56,435 nt of DNA from positions 1-56,435 of the forward strand of contig CAINOE010000196.1 of assembly GCA_903851415.1 (NCBI GenBank), in the 5' to 3' direction. The notes below the pieces were generated by a model. The model was not told the origin of the DNA. It saw only the letters and a program-made list of their open reading frames with translations, and searched no databases. The translations under genes were made by a program, and so were the position numbers. How positions within the stretch are numbered: the first letter of the stretch is position 1; the number at the start of each line of letters is the position of its first letter. This DNA is from an uncultured Rhodopila sp. GTDB lineage: Bacteria; Pseudomonadota; Alphaproteobacteria; Acetobacterales; Acetobacteraceae. Below are positions 1 through 8,716 of this stretch, one piece after another.

Positions 1-10
1 CACCTCAACC

Positions 11-1639
11 CTACCCCGCCGCCGCCACCGCCCTCCCCCCCGACAACCTGAATATCCGATCCAACCGCTCCACCCCCGTCAGCCGGTGCGTAATAAGAAC
101 CACCGTCCGCCCCGCCGCCGTCTCATTCAGCGTCTCCAGAAACGACCGCTCCGTCTCCGCATCCAGCCCCGCGCACGGCTCATCCAAAATCAATATCGGA
201 GCCGGAGACAGCAACGCCCGCGCCAGCGCCAGCCGCCGCCCCTGTCCCCCGGAGAACCGCGTGCCGCCCTCGCCCACCCACGTCTCCAACTGATCCGGCA
301 ACCCCCGCACCAGATCGCCGATGCGTGCCGCATCCAGCGCCGCCCACAGCGACACCTCATCCGCCTCCGGCCGAGCCAGCAGCAAATTCGCCCGGATCGT
401 GTCATCGAACAGATGCGTCGCCTGCCCCAGCCAGCCGATGCGCGCCCGCACCAGCGCCGCCGGCAGGAACGCGATATCCACCCCGCCCAGCAAAATCTGC
501 CCCGACCGAGGTGCGACCACCTTCAGCGCCAGCGCCGCCAGCGTGGACTTCCCCGCCCCGGACGGCCCGAGCAGCGCCACCCGCGCCCCCTCCGGCACCT
601 CCAACGTCAACCCGTCGAACACCGCCGGCCGATCGGCTGACCAGCGGAACTGCACGGCGTCGAAGCGCAGGCCGCAGCCCAACGGCATCGCCGCCGGATC
701 AGCCGGATCGGGCACCGGCACCGGCGCATCCGCCGCCTCCAGCACCCGCCGCGCCGCCGCCGACGCGTGCCCCGCCAGCGCCCCCGCCCGAGGCAGCCCG
801 CTGATCGCCTCGAACGCCGCCAGCACCAAAAACGCCGCCGCCACCGCCGCCGCCGGATGCGCCCCCGAATCCACCAGCACCGCCAGCACCGCAAGCTGGG
901 CGCACAGGAACGCCCCCGCCGCCGCCAGCGCCGTCCGCCCCGACATCGCCTGCTGCGCGGCGAACAGGCCCGCCTCCTTCGCCTGCACATTCGCCAGCAT
1001 GCGGCCCTCCGCGGCGAACGCCCGCACCTCGCGCAGCCCGGTCAGCGCATCCAGCGCGGCGACGCGCAGCGCCCCGGCCTCGGCGGCCAACCCGCTGCCG
1101 GTGCGCACCGAGGCGCGCATCGCGATCCACGGCAGCACGAACGCCGCGACCGAGAACAGCACGCCGATTTCCGTCGCCAGCAAGGCGGAGCGGTGCGCGA
1201 TCAGCAGCACCACACCCGGCAGCAGCATGACCGCCCCGGCCAGCGGCAGCACCATGCGCAGATAGATCCCGTCCAGCGCCTCGACATCGCCGACAAGCCG
1301 CGACAGCACGTCGCCGGCCTGGCGGAAGCCCAGCCCGCCCGCGCCGGTGCGCGCCAGCGCCTTGAAGAACCACACCCGCACATCGGCCAGCGCGCGGAAC
1401 GTCGCGGTGTGGGTAATCACCCGCTCCAGGTAGCGCAGCACCACCCGGCTGACGCCGAACACCCGAAGCACCAGCGGCAGGGTCAGCACGCCGGCCACCG
1501 CGGCGCCGATGGCGTAGCCCGACATCGCCATCAGCGCGACGCCGGCCTCCAGCGCCGCCAGCGACAGGATCACGCCGAACGCCAGCCACAGGAACTGCGG
1601 CGTCCAGAGCAGCAGGATACGGCTCAACGGTCCCATCAC
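11..1639 (-). CDS. cydC: Thiol reductant ABC exporter subunit CydC
   Basis: 542 residues, the usual CydC length. It is one half of the heterodimeric inner-membrane ABC exporter that moves cysteine and glutathione to the periplasm, needed for assembly of cytochrome bd and periplasmic c-type cytochromes. An N-terminal six-helix membrane domain (about residues 1-300) is followed by an ATPase domain with Walker A GPSGAGKST near residue 360, the signature FSGGQGRR and Walker B ILILDEP. Its ATG overlaps the cydD stop by four bases (ATGA), so the two are translationally coupled. The cydAB oxidase genes are not in the window. Assignment to CydC rather than a generic exporter rests on the paired order and on resemblance; confidence is good. 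Confidence 0.9.
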   Translation of the reverse strand: MMGPLSRILLLWTPQFLWLAFGVILSLAALEAGVALMAMSGYAIGAAVAGVLTLPLVLRVFGVSRVVLRYLERVITHTATFRALADVRVWFFKALARTGAGGLGFRQAGDVLSRLVGDVEALDGIYLRMVLPLAGAVMLLPGVVLLIAHRSALLATEIGVLFSVAAFVLPWIAMRASVRTGSGLAAEAGALRVAALDALTGLREVRAFAAEGRMLANVQAKEAGLFAAQQAMSGRTALAAAGAFLCAQLAVLAVLVDSGAHPAAAVAAAFLVLAAFEAISGLPRAGALAGHASAAARRVLEAADAPVPVPDPADPAAMPLGCGLRFDAVQFRWSADRPAVFDGLTLEVPEGARVALLGPSGAGKSTLAALALKVVAPRSGQILLGGVDIAFLPAALVRARIGWLGQATHLFDDTIRANLLLARPEADEVSLWAALDAARIGDLVRGLPDQLETWVGEGGTRFSGGQGRRLALARALLSPAPILILDEPCAGLDAETERSFLETLNETAAGRTVVLITHRLTGVERLDRIFRLSGGRAVAAAG

Positions 1640-3363
1640 GCGACTCCCCTCGCCGCGTCGCGCGCGGTCACTGCCTTGCCGTCCCGCATATCCAGCCGCC
1701 GCCCGCCAAACCCGTGCGCGGCGGAGGAGTGGCTCGCCAGGATCACCGTCCGCCCGATCGCGAGGCGCCCGAGGCTCTCCAGCACCTCCTTCTCGGTCAA
1801 AGGGTCCAGATGCGCCGTCGGCTCATCCAGCAGCAGCAGCGGCGCGTTCTTCAGGTAGGCGCGGGCGATGGCGACGCGCTGCGCCTGGCCGCCGGACAGG
1901 CCGTAGCCGCTCTCCCCAATCGGCGTATCCAGGCCCTGTGGCAGCCCGGCGGTGAACTGGTCGAGCCGTGCGGCCCGCGCAGCGTCGGCGACTTCCTCCG
2001 GCGTGGCTTCCGGCCGGGCGAACAGGATATTGTCGCGGATCGACCCGGCGAACAGCACGGGCCGCTGGCCGATCCAGGCGGTGAGGCGGGAGAGGGCTTG
2101 CGGGACGAGGTCCGTGATGTCGGCGCCGTTGATCGTCACCTTGCCGCCTGTCGGCCGCACGAACCCGAGCAGGATTTCTATGACTGACGACTTCCCGGCG
2201 CCGGACGGGCCGGCCAGCACCAGCGTCTCCCCCGCCGCCGCCTTGAACGACAGCCCGTCCAGCGCCGGGCCTCGCGTGGGGTCCCAGGTCAGGGTCACAT
2301 CGTCGAACAGCACGGTGACGCCGCGCGCGGCGACGGTGCGGATTTCCGCCGCCGGCACCACCGGCTGCGGCAGCGGCGGCAGATCGACCAGCGACTCGGC
2401 GGCACCGGTCGCGTGCAGCTTGTCCTGGTAGGCCGCGGAATAGGTCCGCAGCGGGGCGAAGAACTCCGGCGCCAGCAGCAGAACGGCCAGGGCCGGCCAA
2501 AGCTGCGCCGCGAACGCTTCATCGCTGGCGCCGCGCAGGTCGGAGAAATAGTGGATCGCCAGCACCACCATCGCCAGCGCGGCGGCGATATCGAGCACGG
2601 CCGAGGACAGGAACGCCACCCGCAGCACCCGCATGGTGCGGACGCGCAGGTCCTTGGCGGCGCGGGCCATGGCGCGCGCCTCGTCCTGCGCCCGTCCATA
2701 CAACACTATGGTGGCGATGCCGCGCACGCGGTCGAGGAAGCGCGCCTGGAGCCGCGCCAGGGCGAGAAACTGCCGACGCGAGGCCGCCGCCGCGCCGATG
2801 CCTGCGACCGCCATGCCCACCGGCACCAGCATGCCGCAGCCCAGCAGCAGCAGCGCCGCCCACGGGTCCGCATACAGCACCGCCAGCAGCACGACGACGG
2901 GGCCGGCCATCGCGAACCCCGCGGCGGGGACGTAGTGCGAGAACAGGCCCTCCAGCGCCTCGATCCGGTCCACGACGATGGTCGCGAGGTCGCCGGAGTG
3001 GTGCGTGCGCAGCAAGGTCGGCCCGGCATGCAGCAGGCGCGACATGGCGTCGCTGCGCAGCCGCCGCCGCGCCGCGGCCCCGGCGGCGAAAGCGGCCTGC
3101 TCGGTCAGGTAGGACAGCAGCGCGCGCAGCAGCGCCAGACCGCCGAACACCGCCAGGGCTGCAACCGGGACGGAGGCACCGGCGAACGCCGCTTGCAGGA
3201 CGGAGGCGGCGGCGAAGGCCTGCCCGATCGCCAGCACCGTCCCGAGGACATGCAATATGAGAACCGGCCGTGCCGCGCGGCTGCCCGCCCGCTGCTCCTG
3301 CCGCAACCACGACCGTGCGGCCGCTTTCTTTGTATCTGCCACCTTGGACTCTGACTGTGCCAT
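1636..3363 (-). CDS. cydD: Thiol reductant ABC exporter subunit CydD
   Basis: 575 residues; the partner half-transporter of CydC and first gene of the cydDC pair. A charged N-terminus (about 30 residues) precedes the membrane domain, then an ATPase domain with Walker A GPSGAGKSS near residue 385, signature LSGGQAQR and Walker B LLLLDEPTAHLD. Both subunits keep intact ATPase motifs. A 240 bp AT-richer divergent gap separates it from the histidine kinase gene, and its promoter probably lies there, but no clear boxes were assigned. Confidence 0.9.
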   Translation of the reverse strand: MAQSESKVADTKKAAARSWLRQEQRAGSRAARPVLILHVLGTVLAIGQAFAAASVLQAAFAGASVPVAALAVFGGLALLRALLSYLTEQAAFAAGAAARRRLRSDAMSRLLHAGPTLLRTHHSGDLATIVVDRIEALEGLFSHYVPAAGFAMAGPVVVLLAVLYADPWAALLLLGCGMLVPVGMAVAGIGAAAASRRQFLALARLQARFLDRVRGIATIVLYGRAQDEARAMARAAKDLRVRTMRVLRVAFLSSAVLDIAAALAMVVLAIHYFSDLRGASDEAFAAQLWPALAVLLLAPEFFAPLRTYSAAYQDKLHATGAAESLVDLPPLPQPVVPAAEIRTVAARGVTVLFDDVTLTWDPTRGPALDGLSFKAAAGETLVLAGPSGAGKSSVIEILLGFVRPTGGKVTINGADITDLVPQALSRLTAWIGQRPVLFAGSIRDNILFARPEATPEEVADAARAARLDQFTAGLPQGLDTPIGESGYGLSGGQAQRVAIARAYLKNAPLLLLDEPTAHLDPLTEKEVLESLGRLAIGRTVILASHSSAAHGFGGRRLDMRDGKAVTARDAARGVA

Positions 3364-3605
3364 GCCGGGCGCCTTAACCCAAGCCCGCTTCGGTGCACAG
3401 CCTGACGGCGCCGGAATGCCGAATAAAATTTCGCGACTGACCCGAATGCCACGCTGCCGGCCGGGCGATCAAAATCACTTTCATGACAAACCGATCACTA
3501 TACTGGGTTGATAGGGAATTCAGGCATGCTATCGCTATCACGCCTTATTGACGCCAGCTTAGATACGGATCGATTACTGTATTGTCCTATGATCGTTATC
3601 ATACC
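3364..3605. promoter_or_regulatory. Divergent intergenic region between cydD and the histidine kinase
   Basis: This 242 bp gap is clearly AT-richer than its surroundings and separates two divergent genes, so it should hold both promoters. A TATACT hexamer occurs near 3500 and a TTGACG near 3548, but neither has a convincing partner at the right spacing. A small palindromic stretch (ATGATCGTTATCAT) ends just before the proposed kinase ATG at 3606. No operator was assigned. Confidence 0.35.
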
Positions 3606-4928
3606 ATGACCCATACAAACGCACCCCCGGCGCTTGCCGCCGGCATCTGCCGCCCGGCCGGCCCGGCAGACGATCCCCTGTCGCGGCAGGACCGCGACCG
3701 CCAGACGATCGACGCGCTGCGTCAGGCGAACGCGGCGCTGACGGCCCGGCTGGCGGCGATCGCCGCCGACTGCGAAGAATGCCGCGCCGCCCGGGCCGCG
3801 GCGCAGCGGCTGGAGACGCTGGGCCACCTCGCCGGCGGCATGGCGCATGATTTCGCCAACGTGCTCCAGGCGGTGCTGGCCGTCGCCTCGCTGCTGAAGC
3901 GCAATCCGCACGACCCGGCCCGCGTGCTGCGCCAGGCCGAGATGCTGGAGAAAGCCTCCGCCCACGGCTCCGCCGTCACCGGCCGGCTGCTCGCCTATGG
4001 CCGCAACCGGGAGGCCGGGATCGAAACGGTCGAGCCGAACGTCCTGTTGCCGCACTTGCGCGAATCCCTCCAGCCGACGATGCCCGGCGTCGCCATCGCG
4101 GTTCACGTCACGCCCGGCGTGCCGCACCTGACGACGGATCGCAGCCAGTTGGAAATGATGCTGATCAATCTCGCCAACAACGCGCGCGACGCGATGTTCG
4201 GCTGCACCGCCCGGATGACGCTGGCGGCGGACTGGACCCCGCACGTGCCGGGACGACCCGATCTGACATCGGGCGGGGGCTTCGTCTGCCTGGCCGTGCG
4301 CGACACCGGCTGCGGCATGGACGCGGAAACCGTGGCCCGCGCATCCGAACCGTTCTTCACCACCAAGCCGCCCGGCAAGGGCACCGGACTGGGGCTGGCG
4401 CTGGCCTACCGCTTCTGCCGCCAGTCCGGCGGCACCCTGACGATCGACAGCACGGCCGGCATCGGCACCACCATCCGGATGTACCTGCCCGCCGGCGGCA
4501 TTGCTCTCGCGGCATCCGACCCCACTGTCGCGCCGCGCTTCGCCATCCCCGGTCCGGTGGCGATCCTGGTGCAGAACGAACCGGTGGTGCGGGACGGCCT
4601 GCGCACCGGCCTGCTCGCGCGCGGCTTTCGCGTGATCGATGCGGCCCGCGCGGATACCGAGGCCGATCCGGTGCCGGATCTGCTGGTTGTGGACCTGTCG
4701 AATGATCACCCGGGTGGGGCGGATTTGATGCGGGCATGGCGGCAGCTTATCCCAGGGCTGCCGGCGGTCGTCCTGCTGGACCGGTTCACGACGCCCGATA
4801 CCGCCCTGACGCATGCGGCGGTGCCCTTGATGAAGCCGGTCGCGCCGGCCGATCTGGCGGATGCCGCGGTACGCCTGATGATCGAGGGCGGCCGCTCTAC
4901 CGCCCCGCCGCCGCCCGGCGGCGCGTAG
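3606..4928 (+). CDS. Hybrid sensor histidine kinase with degenerate receiver domain
   Basis: 440 residues from ATG 3606; an in-frame TTG at 3582 would add eight residues. A short N-terminal helix (about residues 25-70, coiled-coil-like) leads into a phosphoacceptor helix GGMAHDFANVLQ with His81, then a HATPase domain with N-box LANNARDAM, G1 DTGCGM near 232 and G2 GTGLGLA. No membrane segment or PAS domain is visible, so it is probably cytosolic. The C-terminal 110 residues look like a receiver: Asp363 in VVDLS and a Lys near 410 remain, but the usual acidic pair near the start is replaced by NE. No response regulator gene is adjacent. Input signal unknown. Confidence 0.82.
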   Translation: MTHTNAPPALAAGICRPAGPADDPLSRQDRDRQTIDALRQANAALTARLAAIAADCEECRAARAAAQRLETLGHLAGGMAHDFANVLQAVLAVASLLKRNPHDPARVLRQAEMLEKASAHGSAVTGRLLAYGRNREAGIETVEPNVLLPHLRESLQPTMPGVAIAVHVTPGVPHLTTDRSQLEMMLINLANNARDAMFGCTARMTLAADWTPHVPGRPDLTSGGGFVCLAVRDTGCGMDAETVARASEPFFTTKPPGKGTGLGLALAYRFCRQSGGTLTIDSTAGIGTTIRMYLPAGGIALAASDPTVAPRFAIPGPVAILVQNEPVVRDGLRTGLLARGFRVIDAARADTEADPVPDLLVVDLSNDHPGGADLMRAWRQLIPGLPAVVLLDRFTTPDTALTHAAVPLMKPVAPADLADAAVRLMIEGGRSTAPPPPGGA

Positions 4929-5004
4929 ATCGGCAGTTCCGCACAAGCACTTTTTTGCACCCCCCCGGTTGCCCGCGACCGCGGTCTGAACCAAGGTCCG
5001 CCGC

Positions 5005-5841
5005 ATGTTGATCGCCCGCACCCTCCCCGACCTGCGCGCCGCCTGCCTGCGCCTGCGCCGCCATGCCGAAGCCCTGGCTTTCGTCCCGACAATGGGGGCG
5101 CTGCACGCCGGCCATCGCAGCCTGGTGGCCCGGGCCGTCGCGTCCGGCGCGGCGACGGTGGCCTCGATCTTCGTCAACCCGCTGCAGTTCGGGCCGAACG
5201 AGGACCTGTCGCGCTATCCGCGCGATGAGCCGGGCGACCTCGGGGCGCTGGAGGCGGAGGGCTGCGCCCTGGCCTGGCTGCCGAATGTGGCAACGATGTA
5301 TCCGCCCGGCGAGGCGACCGCGGTTCTGGTCCGCGGCCCGGCGGAGCGGTGGGAGGGCGATGCGCGTCCGGACCATTTCCTCGGCGTCGCCACCGTGTGC
5401 GCCAAGCTGTTCGGGCAGGTCCGGCCGGACCGCGCCTATTTCGGCGAGAAGGACTGGCAGCAGTTGCAGGTGGTCAGGCGAATGGTGACCGACCTGCTGC
5501 TGCCGCTGGAGATCGTCGGCGTCGAGACGGTGCGCGAGGATGACGGGCTGGCCTTGTCGTCGCGCAACCGCTTTTTGACGGCGGCGGAGCGGGCGGTGGC
5601 TCCCGCCCTGGTGCGGGCGCTGCGCGGCGTGGCGGAACGCGTCGGCTACGGCGAACCGGCGGCGGCGCCGCTGGCCGAGGCCCGCGCCGCGCTGGCCGCG
5701 AAAGGCTTCGGCGTGGATTATGTGGCGCTGGTGGATGGGACGACACTGGCGCCGCTCGAACGCGACGCGCCGGGGGCGAGGCTGATCGCCGCGGCGAAGC
5801 TGGGAAGCGTGCGGTTGATCGACAATATCCGCATCGGCTGA
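5005..5841 (+). CDS. panC: Pantothenate synthetase (pantoate--beta-alanine ligase)
   Basis: 278 residues, normal for the family. It condenses pantoate and beta-alanine with ATP in the last step of pantothenate (coenzyme A precursor) synthesis. The nucleotide-binding PTMGALHAGH motif lies near residue 28, followed by FVNPLQFGPNEDLSRYP, the FGEKDWQQL stretch and the ALSSRN loop that corresponds to KMSKS. It starts 76 bp after the kinase stop. No panB or panD is nearby, so it appears to be a lone gene. Confidence 0.95.
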   Translation: MLIARTLPDLRAACLRLRRHAEALAFVPTMGALHAGHRSLVARAVASGAATVASIFVNPLQFGPNEDLSRYPRDEPGDLGALEAEGCALAWLPNVATMYPPGEATAVLVRGPAERWEGDARPDHFLGVATVCAKLFGQVRPDRAYFGEKDWQQLQVVRRMVTDLLLPLEIVGVETVREDDGLALSSRNRFLTAAERAVAPALVRALRGVAERVGYGEPAAAPLAEARAALAAKGFGVDYVALVDGTTLAPLERDAPGARLIAAAKLGSVRLIDNIRIG

Positions 5842-6381
5842 GCGGCGATCGCCCGTGCTTTCGGTTCGCATGCCGGGAAGGGGTCCCCGAAAATGGGTTG
5901 CCGGTTCAACCGGGCGCCGGTGGCATCGGTACGGGGTCGAAGATGGATGGTCCCGGAACTGAAAGCGGCGCCCGGGAGCGCGGCGCCAATGTCTTTCCCG
6001 GCAAAGCCGGCATACCGCACATTTACCGAGTGTCGCGATCGGCATGGTACTGTGCGGTTGGACCAAGTAAGAATAAAGAAAACACGAATGAACACGAATG
6101 AACACGAATAGAAAATCAAGCAGTAACGACTGAACCGGTTCGCATGTCATTTCGAGCCAGTTTCCTTTATTCGTGTTTCCAATTCTTGCTTAGCCATTGC
6201 TGCGCCCCGGGGAACCGGGTGGCGACATGGACGACCCGGCCATAGGTGAGTAGAATGGGCACCGGCCGCCCGACAATACCCCGTAATCAGAGCCGCAACC
6301 GGTGCCTCGCAAATGAAATAAATAGCCGCAAACATGCATGCCTTGCCAGCCGCAGCCTCGTATTGACCCGAAAGGCCCCCG
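5842..6381. other. 540 bp intergenic region with short repeats
   Basis: No convincing gene was found. The stretch from about 6060 to 6185 is AT-rich and holds three tandem copies of a ten-base unit (AACACGAATG/A, 6081-6110) followed by an inverted copy (ATTCGTGTTTCC) ending at 6180. Short reading frames here have no ribosome-binding site or recognisable product. The related element at 45897-45966 suggests a dispersed intergenic repeat. Confidence 0.6.
6081..6180. repeat. Tandem and inverted TTCGTGTT-type intergenic repeat, copy 1
   Basis: Three consecutive ten-base units AACACGAAT(G/A) at 6081-6110 are followed about 60 bases later by an inverted copy, ATTCGTGTTTCC, ending at 6180. The same words in mirror arrangement occur at 45897-45966. 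This is a dispersed intergenic repeat of unknown function. Confidence 0.7.
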
Positions 6382-6780
6382 ATGACTTACCCGCTCGTCA
6401 CGTCCGGCTACGCGGCGGTTCTCGCCCTGATTTTCCTTGCACTGTCCGCCCGGGTGCTCGCCGGACGGTTTGCGTTCAACATCTACTATGGCGACGGCGG
6501 CGACGAGAGACTCATCCGCCGCATGCGGGCGCACGCGAACTTCGCGGAGTTTGTTCCGCTGATCCTGATCCTGTCGGCGCTGCTCGAGGCACGGGCCACA
6601 AGCCGCTTCACCATCCACGCGCTGCTGCTGCCGCTGGTTATCGCGCGGGCGTTGCATCCCTTCGGCATGGAGGCCCGCGTCGGCTCCTGGCAGCAACTGC
6701 CGTTTCGCGGTCTCCCCACGGCGGTGACGTGGATCGTGATGACGGCCGCCGCCGTGCTTTTGCTGGTTGACCTCGTGTAG
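6382..6780 (+). CDS. MAPEG family membrane protein
   Basis: 132 residues with four hydrophobic segments (about 5-27, 53-72, 75-93 and 108-130). The family covers membrane-associated proteins in eicosanoid and glutathione metabolism; bacterial members are small inner-membrane proteins, some with glutathione transferase activity. The stretch MRAHANFAEFVPLILIL and the later ARALHPFGM are typical of the family's loop and third helix. It converges on the VOC gene with a 15 bp gap. The substrate cannot be read from sequence. Confidence 0.85.
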   Translation: MTYPLVTSGYAAVLALIFLALSARVLAGRFAFNIYYGDGGDERLIRRMRAHANFAEFVPLILILSALLEARATSRFTIHALLLPLVIARALHPFGMEARVGSWQQLPFRGLPTAVTWIVMTAAAVLLLVDLV

Positions 6781-6795
6781 CCGCGCGCTCCGGCG

Positions 6796-7203
6796 TTACG
6801 ATTCGACCATCACCATCCACATCAGGCCGAACCGGTCCGTTACCATGCCGAATTGCGGCGAGAAAAATGTTTCCGTCAGCGGCATGAACGGCTGCCCCCC
6901 GTCGGCCAGCGCCGAGAACAGGCGCTGCGCCTCGGCCTTGTCCGCGACAGTCAGCGACAGTGCAAACCCGCCGAGCGCCGGATTGCCGGAGCAGCGCCCA
7001 TCCGACATCAGCACGGTGGAGTCGCCGATCTTCAGGGATGCGTGCATGATTTTTTCAGGCGGGTTGTCCGGCGGGGCGGCCGCCCCGTCAGGCGCGTCCT
7101 TGTAGCGCATCAGCATCTGCACCTCGGCGCCGATGGCGCTGCGGTAGAACGCGATCGCATCCTCGCAATGTCCTTCGAAAAACAGGTAGGGCTGGACTTG
7201 CAT
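6796..7203 (-). CDS. VOC family protein, PhnB/glyoxalase-like
   Basis: 135 residues from the ATG at 7203, which has GGGAGAAG upstream. A longer open frame to 7482 runs into the amidase gene and is not the start. The opening QPYLFFEGHCEDAIAFYRSA, the middle MHASLKIGDSTVLMSDG and the end FGMVTDRFGLMWMV are characteristic of the PhnB branch of the vicinal oxygen chelate superfamily. Despite the PhnB name, such proteins have no established phosphonate role. It is last in a three-gene minus-strand operon after the gamma-glutamyltransferase-like and amidase genes (17 bp gap). Confidence 0.88.
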   Translation of the reverse strand: MQVQPYLFFEGHCEDAIAFYRSAIGAEVQMLMRYKDAPDGAAAPPDNPPEKIMHASLKIGDSTVLMSDGRCSGNPALGGFALSLTVADKAEAQRLFSALADGGQPFMPLTETFFSPQFGMVTDRFGLMWMVMVES

Positions 7204-7220
7204 GTTGCTTCTCCCGTTGT

Positions 7221-8714
7221 TCAATCGAAACCGAGAAATCCTTCCATCGCGCTGATCGCCGGGGCCGCTTTCAGCGCCGCGATATCCGGAGCCGGGCGGG
7301 CCGTCCTGACATCCCCCGCGAGCAAAGCCTCCAGTTGCGCGGCAACCCGCAGCACCAGCGCATCGCCGCCCCTCGGGCCGACGATCTGCAGCCCGAACGG
7401 CATGCCGTTGCGATCGAGACCAACCGGCAGCGAAACAGCCGGGTGGCCGGCGACGGTCACGGCATAGGCCAGCGCCAGCCAATGGAAATAGGACCGTGTC
7501 GGCTGCCCGTCAATCCGCGCCGGATAGAGTTCCCGCCACGATCGCGGGCTGACCGTGATGGCCGGGGTCAGGATGACGTCGTATTGCTCAAAGAACGTCT
7601 GCCAGCGGCGGTAGATCGCGGTCTGTCCGGACATCGCCCGGGCGACGTCCGCGGCGGAGTATTGCAATCCCTCGGCCACGTTGGCCCGCACGTTGGGACC
7701 GACAAGCTCCGGCGTGTCCCGCACCTTCGCCGCATGCCTGGCGACGAAGATCACCGCGCGCAGGATCGCGAACACCTCGTCCGTTCCGGAACAATCCGGT
7801 GACGCAGCCTCGGCGCGGGCGAACACATCCCTGAACGCGTCGATCTTTGCGGCAAACGTCTCGCGCACCACGCGTTCCGTCGGCGCAAAGCCGAAATCCG
7901 GCGTCACCGCCACGCGCAGCCGCGACAGGTCCAAGGCCGCGGGCGGATAGACATCCTCCGCACGGCGCACCGTCCGCCCGTGCACCGTTGTCGCCAACGG
8001 ATCGCAGCCGTCGTCCGAGGCCATCGCCCCGAGCAGCAGGCACGCATCGGCCACGCTCCGCGCCATCGGTCCGAGAACCGGCAATCCGCTCCAGCCGATA
8101 TCCCGGGCGGCCATCGGCACCATGCCGGGCGAGGGACGGAACCCGGCGACGCCGCAGAACGCCGCCGGGTTGCGCAACGAACCGCCGGTGTCCGAGCCCT
8201 GGCACAGCGGCGCCATGCCGGTCGCCAGCGCAACCGCCGAACCGCCTGATGAACCGGCGCAGGATTTTCCGGGATCGAACGGATTGCCGGTCGCGCCATA
8301 GACGGCGTTGCGGGTATTGGCGCCGGCGCCGAATTCCGGCGTGTTGGTCTTGCCGATGACATTGGCGCCCGCCCGGCGCAGCCGTGCCACCAGCGGGTCA
8401 TCCGCGGCCGGAACGTGATCGCGGAACAATGCGCTGCCATAGGTGGTCCGCAGCCCCCCGGTCGCCAGCAGGTCCTTGATCCCTATCGGCAGGCCATGCA
8501 GCGGCGGCAGCTCGCCGCCGCGCGCCACCGCTTCATCAGCCGCGCGTGCCGTCGCCCGCGCCCGGTCGAAATCGCGCGCCACCATGGCGTTGACGGCGTG
8601 GTCCACCGCCTCGATCCGGGCGATGCAGCTTTCCAGCAGTTCCGTCGGAGCCAACCGCTTCGCGCCGATAAGCCGGCGGGCTTCGACCGCGGTCAGGTCG
8701 CAGGGTTCGGTCAT
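7221..8714 (-). CDS. Amidase signature family hydrolase
   Basis: 497 residues, typical for the family. It hydrolyses amide bonds with a Ser-cisSer-Lys triad: Lys in GIKDLLAT near residue 80, the glycine/serine stretch CAGSSGGSAVALA near 155, and the nucleophile region GSDTGGSLRNPAAFCG near 180. It begins 2 bp after the stop of the gamma-glutamyltransferase-like gene, so they are co-transcribed. The pairing suggests breakdown of gamma-glutamyl or other amide compounds, but the physiological substrate is unknown. No signal peptide; cytosolic. Confidence 0.92.
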   Translation of the reverse strand: MTEPCDLTAVEARRLIGAKRLAPTELLESCIARIEAVDHAVNAMVARDFDRARATARAADEAVARGGELPPLHGLPIGIKDLLATGGLRTTYGSALFRDHVPAADDPLVARLRRAGANVIGKTNTPEFGAGANTRNAVYGATGNPFDPGKSCAGSSGGSAVALATGMAPLCQGSDTGGSLRNPAAFCGVAGFRPSPGMVPMAARDIGWSGLPVLGPMARSVADACLLLGAMASDDGCDPLATTVHGRTVRRAEDVYPPAALDLSRLRVAVTPDFGFAPTERVVRETFAAKIDAFRDVFARAEAASPDCSGTDEVFAILRAVIFVARHAAKVRDTPELVGPNVRANVAEGLQYSAADVARAMSGQTAIYRRWQTFFEQYDVILTPAITVSPRSWRELYPARIDGQPTRSYFHWLALAYAVTVAGHPAVSLPVGLDRNGMPFGLQIVGPRGGDALVLRVAAQLEALLAGDVRTARPAPDIAALKAAPAISAMEGFLGFD

Positions 8715-8716
8715 CG

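Noticed and set aside
321..1265. Long plus-strand open frame opposite cydC
   Set aside because: It is a GC-driven shadow of cydC with Ala/Ser/Arg-biased composition and no family resemblance.
5842..6120. Short open frames in the gap after panC
   Set aside because: No ribosome-binding site or recognisable product, and they run into the tandem AACACGAAT repeats.
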